Part shown: in pieces, positions 5,871 through 7,605 of the stretch
Layout of the letters: every line of letters starts with the position of its first letter
Numbering within the stretch: the first letter of the stretch is position 1
Assembly: GCA_943326825.2 (NCBI GenBank)
Contig: CALPUT020000114.1
Span: 1-7,605, forward strand
Direction of reading: 5' to 3'
Length of the DNA stretch: 7,605 bases
From: Chryseobacterium gleum
GTDB taxonomy: Bacteria > Bacteroidota > Bacteroidia > Flavobacteriales_D > Crocinitomicaceae
Translations under genes and position numbers: made by a program
Notes under the pieces: model-generated
What the model was told of the DNA's origin: nothing
Databases searched by the model: none
Seen by the model: only the letters and a program-made list of their open reading frames with translations

Positions 5871-6410
5871 ATGTTAAAATATATTTATTTTAGTTTCTTA
5901 TTGCTACTTTTCTCATGTTCTGATTTTGGAAAGTCTGGACAGTTAGATTCAATAGCGAAAATGACGAAAACGATAGATAGCCTTTCTATTGTTTTAGAAG
6001 AATATCCAATTGATAAAATTGAAGAGATCAGTTATGACTTCGCTCAAAAAGAAGAAAGAATTCAGTTGAATTTAAAATCAACAGACACTATTAATTTGGA
6101 TCTTGGTAAAAAATTGGATGCGTTGAAAAAAATAAGATTTTCATTTGGTCCATTAAAAGAGATGAATGAAAAGTTACACATAGATTTTAAAAATGAATTG
6201 AAGGTTTTACATAATTTAGAAAATGATATTTCGAGTAGTAATGGAGAAAGAGTTAATTATTCTAAAAATGTAGAAGTAGAAATCAAAAAAGTAAATGACT
6301 TAAAAAATCTATTATTAACTTACACTAATAAAAGAGAAGAGGCAATAATCGTTTACGAAAAATATAAAATTGATTTAGAACAATTTGCAAATTCAATTTC
6401 ACAGAATTAA
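5871..6410 (+). CDS. Small helical lipoprotein of unknown function
   Basis: I do not recognise a family. The 179-residue product starts with a short lipoprotein signal peptide: a basic start (MLK), a hydrophobic core (YIYFSFLLLLF) and a lipobox LFS-C with Cys16 as the lipidated residue. The mature part is highly charged (many K, E and D) with heptad-like hydrophobic spacing, for example residues 95-120 and 133-175, so two or more long helices forming a coiled-coil hairpin are likely. There are no catalytic motifs, and Cys16 is the only cysteine. The start is fixed by the signal peptide. It follows the serS terminator, so it has its own promoter, and the next gene starts 4 bp after its stop, which implies a two-gene (or longer) operon. 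It is probably membrane-anchored facing the periplasm and may work with the TPR protein; this is inference from position. Confidence 0.75.
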   Translation: MLKYIYFSFLLLLFSCSDFGKSGQLDSIAKMTKTIDSLSIVLEEYPIDKIEEISYDFAQKEERIQLNLKSTDTINLDLGKKLDALKKIRFSFGPLKEMNEKLHIDFKNELKVLHNLENDISSSNGERVNYSKNVEVEIKKVNDLKNLLLTYTNKREEAIIVYEKYKIDLEQFANSISQN

Positions 6411-6414
6411 TAAT

Positions 6415-7605
6415 ATGAAGAATCTATTATTGGTCTTTAGTTTGTTTATTTCATTCTTGAGTTATTCTCAAGGTGAAACAGATCAGCAATTAGCTCAATA
6501 TTATTATGGAAATGGTGAATTCGATAAAGCGTTAGGTTATTACGAGAAAATATTCGGGAAAGATCAAAATGGGTTCAACTTTAATCGTTATTATGAATGT
6601 TTGTTAAAAACCAATCATCAAAAAGAAGCTGAAAAACTGATTAAAAAACAAATTTCTTCCCAACCTGAAAACATTGAATTAGTAGTATTGTTGGCTGAAT
6701 TTTATGAGCAAACAGAAGAGAATCAAAAAGCTGATAAAATTTATGAAGGCTTAATAGATGATATAAAAACCAATCCTATGATGGTGATTTCTGTTTATGA
6801 CGCGATGAAACAAAAGAATAAATTAGATTATGCTTTAAAAGCGTTGGAGAAAGGTCGTAAGATTTTCAAAGACAGTTATCCTTTAAATGTTCAATTTGGT
6901 GAATTGTATTTTCTTCAAAACAATTACACGAAGATGGTTGATGAATATTTGGATTTACTTCAAATTCAGTCTAATTATCTAGAAAATATCGAATCTATCT
7001 TGTCTAAACAAATCGATTTCACAAAAGACATTTCTCCAGAATACGATATTTTAAAACAAAAATTACTTGAAAAGATTCAAAAGCATCCAGATGATATTAT
7101 CTATTCGGAGCTTTTAACTTGGCTTTTCATCCAAAAGAAAAACTTTAAAGCGGCAATTATTCAAGCGCAAGCCTTAGACAAACGTATAAGAGGTGAAGGT
7201 AAAATGGTTTATGAATTAGGGATAATTTGCATCGAAAACAAAGAATTTGAAGCAGGAAGAAATGCATTCAAATATGTAATGCAATATGGACCTGAAAACA
7301 TGTTTTTTTACGAAGCTGAAGGTTCTATCTTGAACAGTAGATATCAAGAAGTGACAACGAATCGTAATTATTCTGCAGAAGAAATTGCAAATACAATTCA
7401 AGAATATAAAACAGCCTTATCAAAACCAGGAAGGAAAAAGTTTAGTATCCCATTGATTATTGAATTGAGTCACATTGAAGCGTATTATGGGAATCAAGTG
7501 GACAGTGCAATTGTTCAATTAGAAGAAGCGTTGACATTTCCATCGTTGACAGATATGATGCGTGCTGAAATCAAAATGGAATTGGCTGACATTTTAGTTT
7601 TAAAA
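6415..7605 (+). CDS. Exported TPR-repeat protein (3' end beyond the window)
   Basis: The reading frame runs from ATG 6415 to the last base without a stop: 397 codons, truncated by the window edge. Residues 1-18 are a Sec signal peptide (MKNLLLVFSLFISFLSYS), with cleavage before Gln19, a common pattern in Flavobacteriia. The mature part is almost entirely helical with tetratricopeptide-like repeats: LAQYYYGNGEFDKALGYYEK at 26-45, a degenerate second repeat (YECLLKTNHQKEAEKLIKK), LAEFYEQTEENQKADKIYEG, a repeat near 266-295 (YELGIICIENKEFEAGRNAF), and another near 348-376. TPR solenoids bind protein partners; no enzyme motif is seen. It starts 4 bp after the lipoprotein stop, so the two are surely cotranscribed and perhaps translationally coupled. 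A periplasmic scaffold or envelope-assembly role is the natural guess but is not shown by the sequence. Confidence 0.85.
   Translation, partial: MKNLLLVFSLFISFLSYSQGETDQQLAQYYYGNGEFDKALGYYEKIFGKDQNGFNFNRYYECLLKTNHQKEAEKLIKKQISSQPENIELVVLLAEFYEQTEENQKADKIYEGLIDDIKTNPMMVISVYDAMKQKNKLDYALKALEKGRKIFKDSYPLNVQFGELYFLQNNYTKMVDEYLDLLQIQSNYLENIESILSKQIDFTKDISPEYDILKQKLLEKIQKHPDDIIYSELLTWLFIQKKNFKAAIIQAQALDKRIRGEGKMVYELGIICIENKEFEAGRNAFKYVMQYGPENMFFYEAEGSILNSRYQEVTTNRNYSAEEIANTIQEYKTALSKPGRKKFSIPLIIELSHIEAYYGNQVDSAIVQLEEALTFPSLTDMMRAEIKMELADILVLK

Noticed and set aside
7216..7401. Minus-strand open frame of 61 codons, rich in Cys and Phe
   Set aside because: It is antisense to the TPR gene, whose frame is open throughout with coherent repeats; the Cys/Phe content comes from reversed TGC/TTC-like codons.
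1..7605. CRISPR array, insertion sequence, tRNA or prophage remnants
   Set aside because: No regularly spaced repeats, terminal inverted repeats with a transposase, tRNA-like cloverleaf or phage genes were seen; all inverted repeats found are local terminator-type hairpins or the rplU-rpmA hairpin.

Overview
The window is AT-rich chromosomal DNA from a member of the Bacteroidota, most likely Flavobacteriia or a close relative such as the Crocinitomicaceae. Four things support this. There is a PorP/SprF-family gene fragment followed by an OmpA-family gene with PD40 and SprB-type modules, a hallmark of organisms with type IX secretion or gliding. Several genes have the Bacteroidota -7 promoter motif TAnnTTTG upstream. 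None of the gene starts has a strong Shine-Dalgarno sequence. All eight stop codons visible in the window are TAA. The genus cannot be fixed from this sequence alone.

Layout. (1) 1-2138, plus strand: the 3' end of a PorP/SprF outer-membrane protein, then 14 bp later a 601-residue envelope protein with a signal peptide, PD40 repeats, one SprB-like repeat, an OmpA C-terminal domain and a LysM domain. (2) 2159-2195: a strong hairpin with T-tracts on both sides, acting as a shared terminator. (3) 2217-2759, minus strand: a lone acireductone dioxygenase gene (mtnD) of methionine salvage. (4) 2931-3617: a family I inorganic pyrophosphatase of the longer type that resembles chlamydial enzymes. (5) 3778-4408: rplU-rpmA, encoding ribosomal proteins L21 and L27, behind the best promoter in the window and ending in a clear terminator. 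(6) 4531-5802: serS, with its own terminator. (7) 5871-7605: a small helical lipoprotein gene and, 4 bp after it, a TPR-rich exported protein that runs off the right edge.

How it fits together. The middle is housekeeping: translation (L21, L27, SerRS), pyrophosphate removal and methylthioadenosine recycling, split into short transcription units by hairpin terminators. The two ends are envelope loci. The left end looks like a type IX secretion accessory pair: an outer-membrane barrel that docks a surface protein, and a periplasmic protein that binds peptidoglycan. The right end is an uncharacterised lipoprotein/TPR pair. No phage, transposon, CRISPR, tRNA or defence gene was seen, and no intergenic gap exceeds 300 bp. 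I found no convincing wholly new system. The most interesting items are the multi-module OmpA/LysM protein beside PorP/SprF, the chlamydia-like pyrophosphatase, and the lipoprotein/TPR pair.
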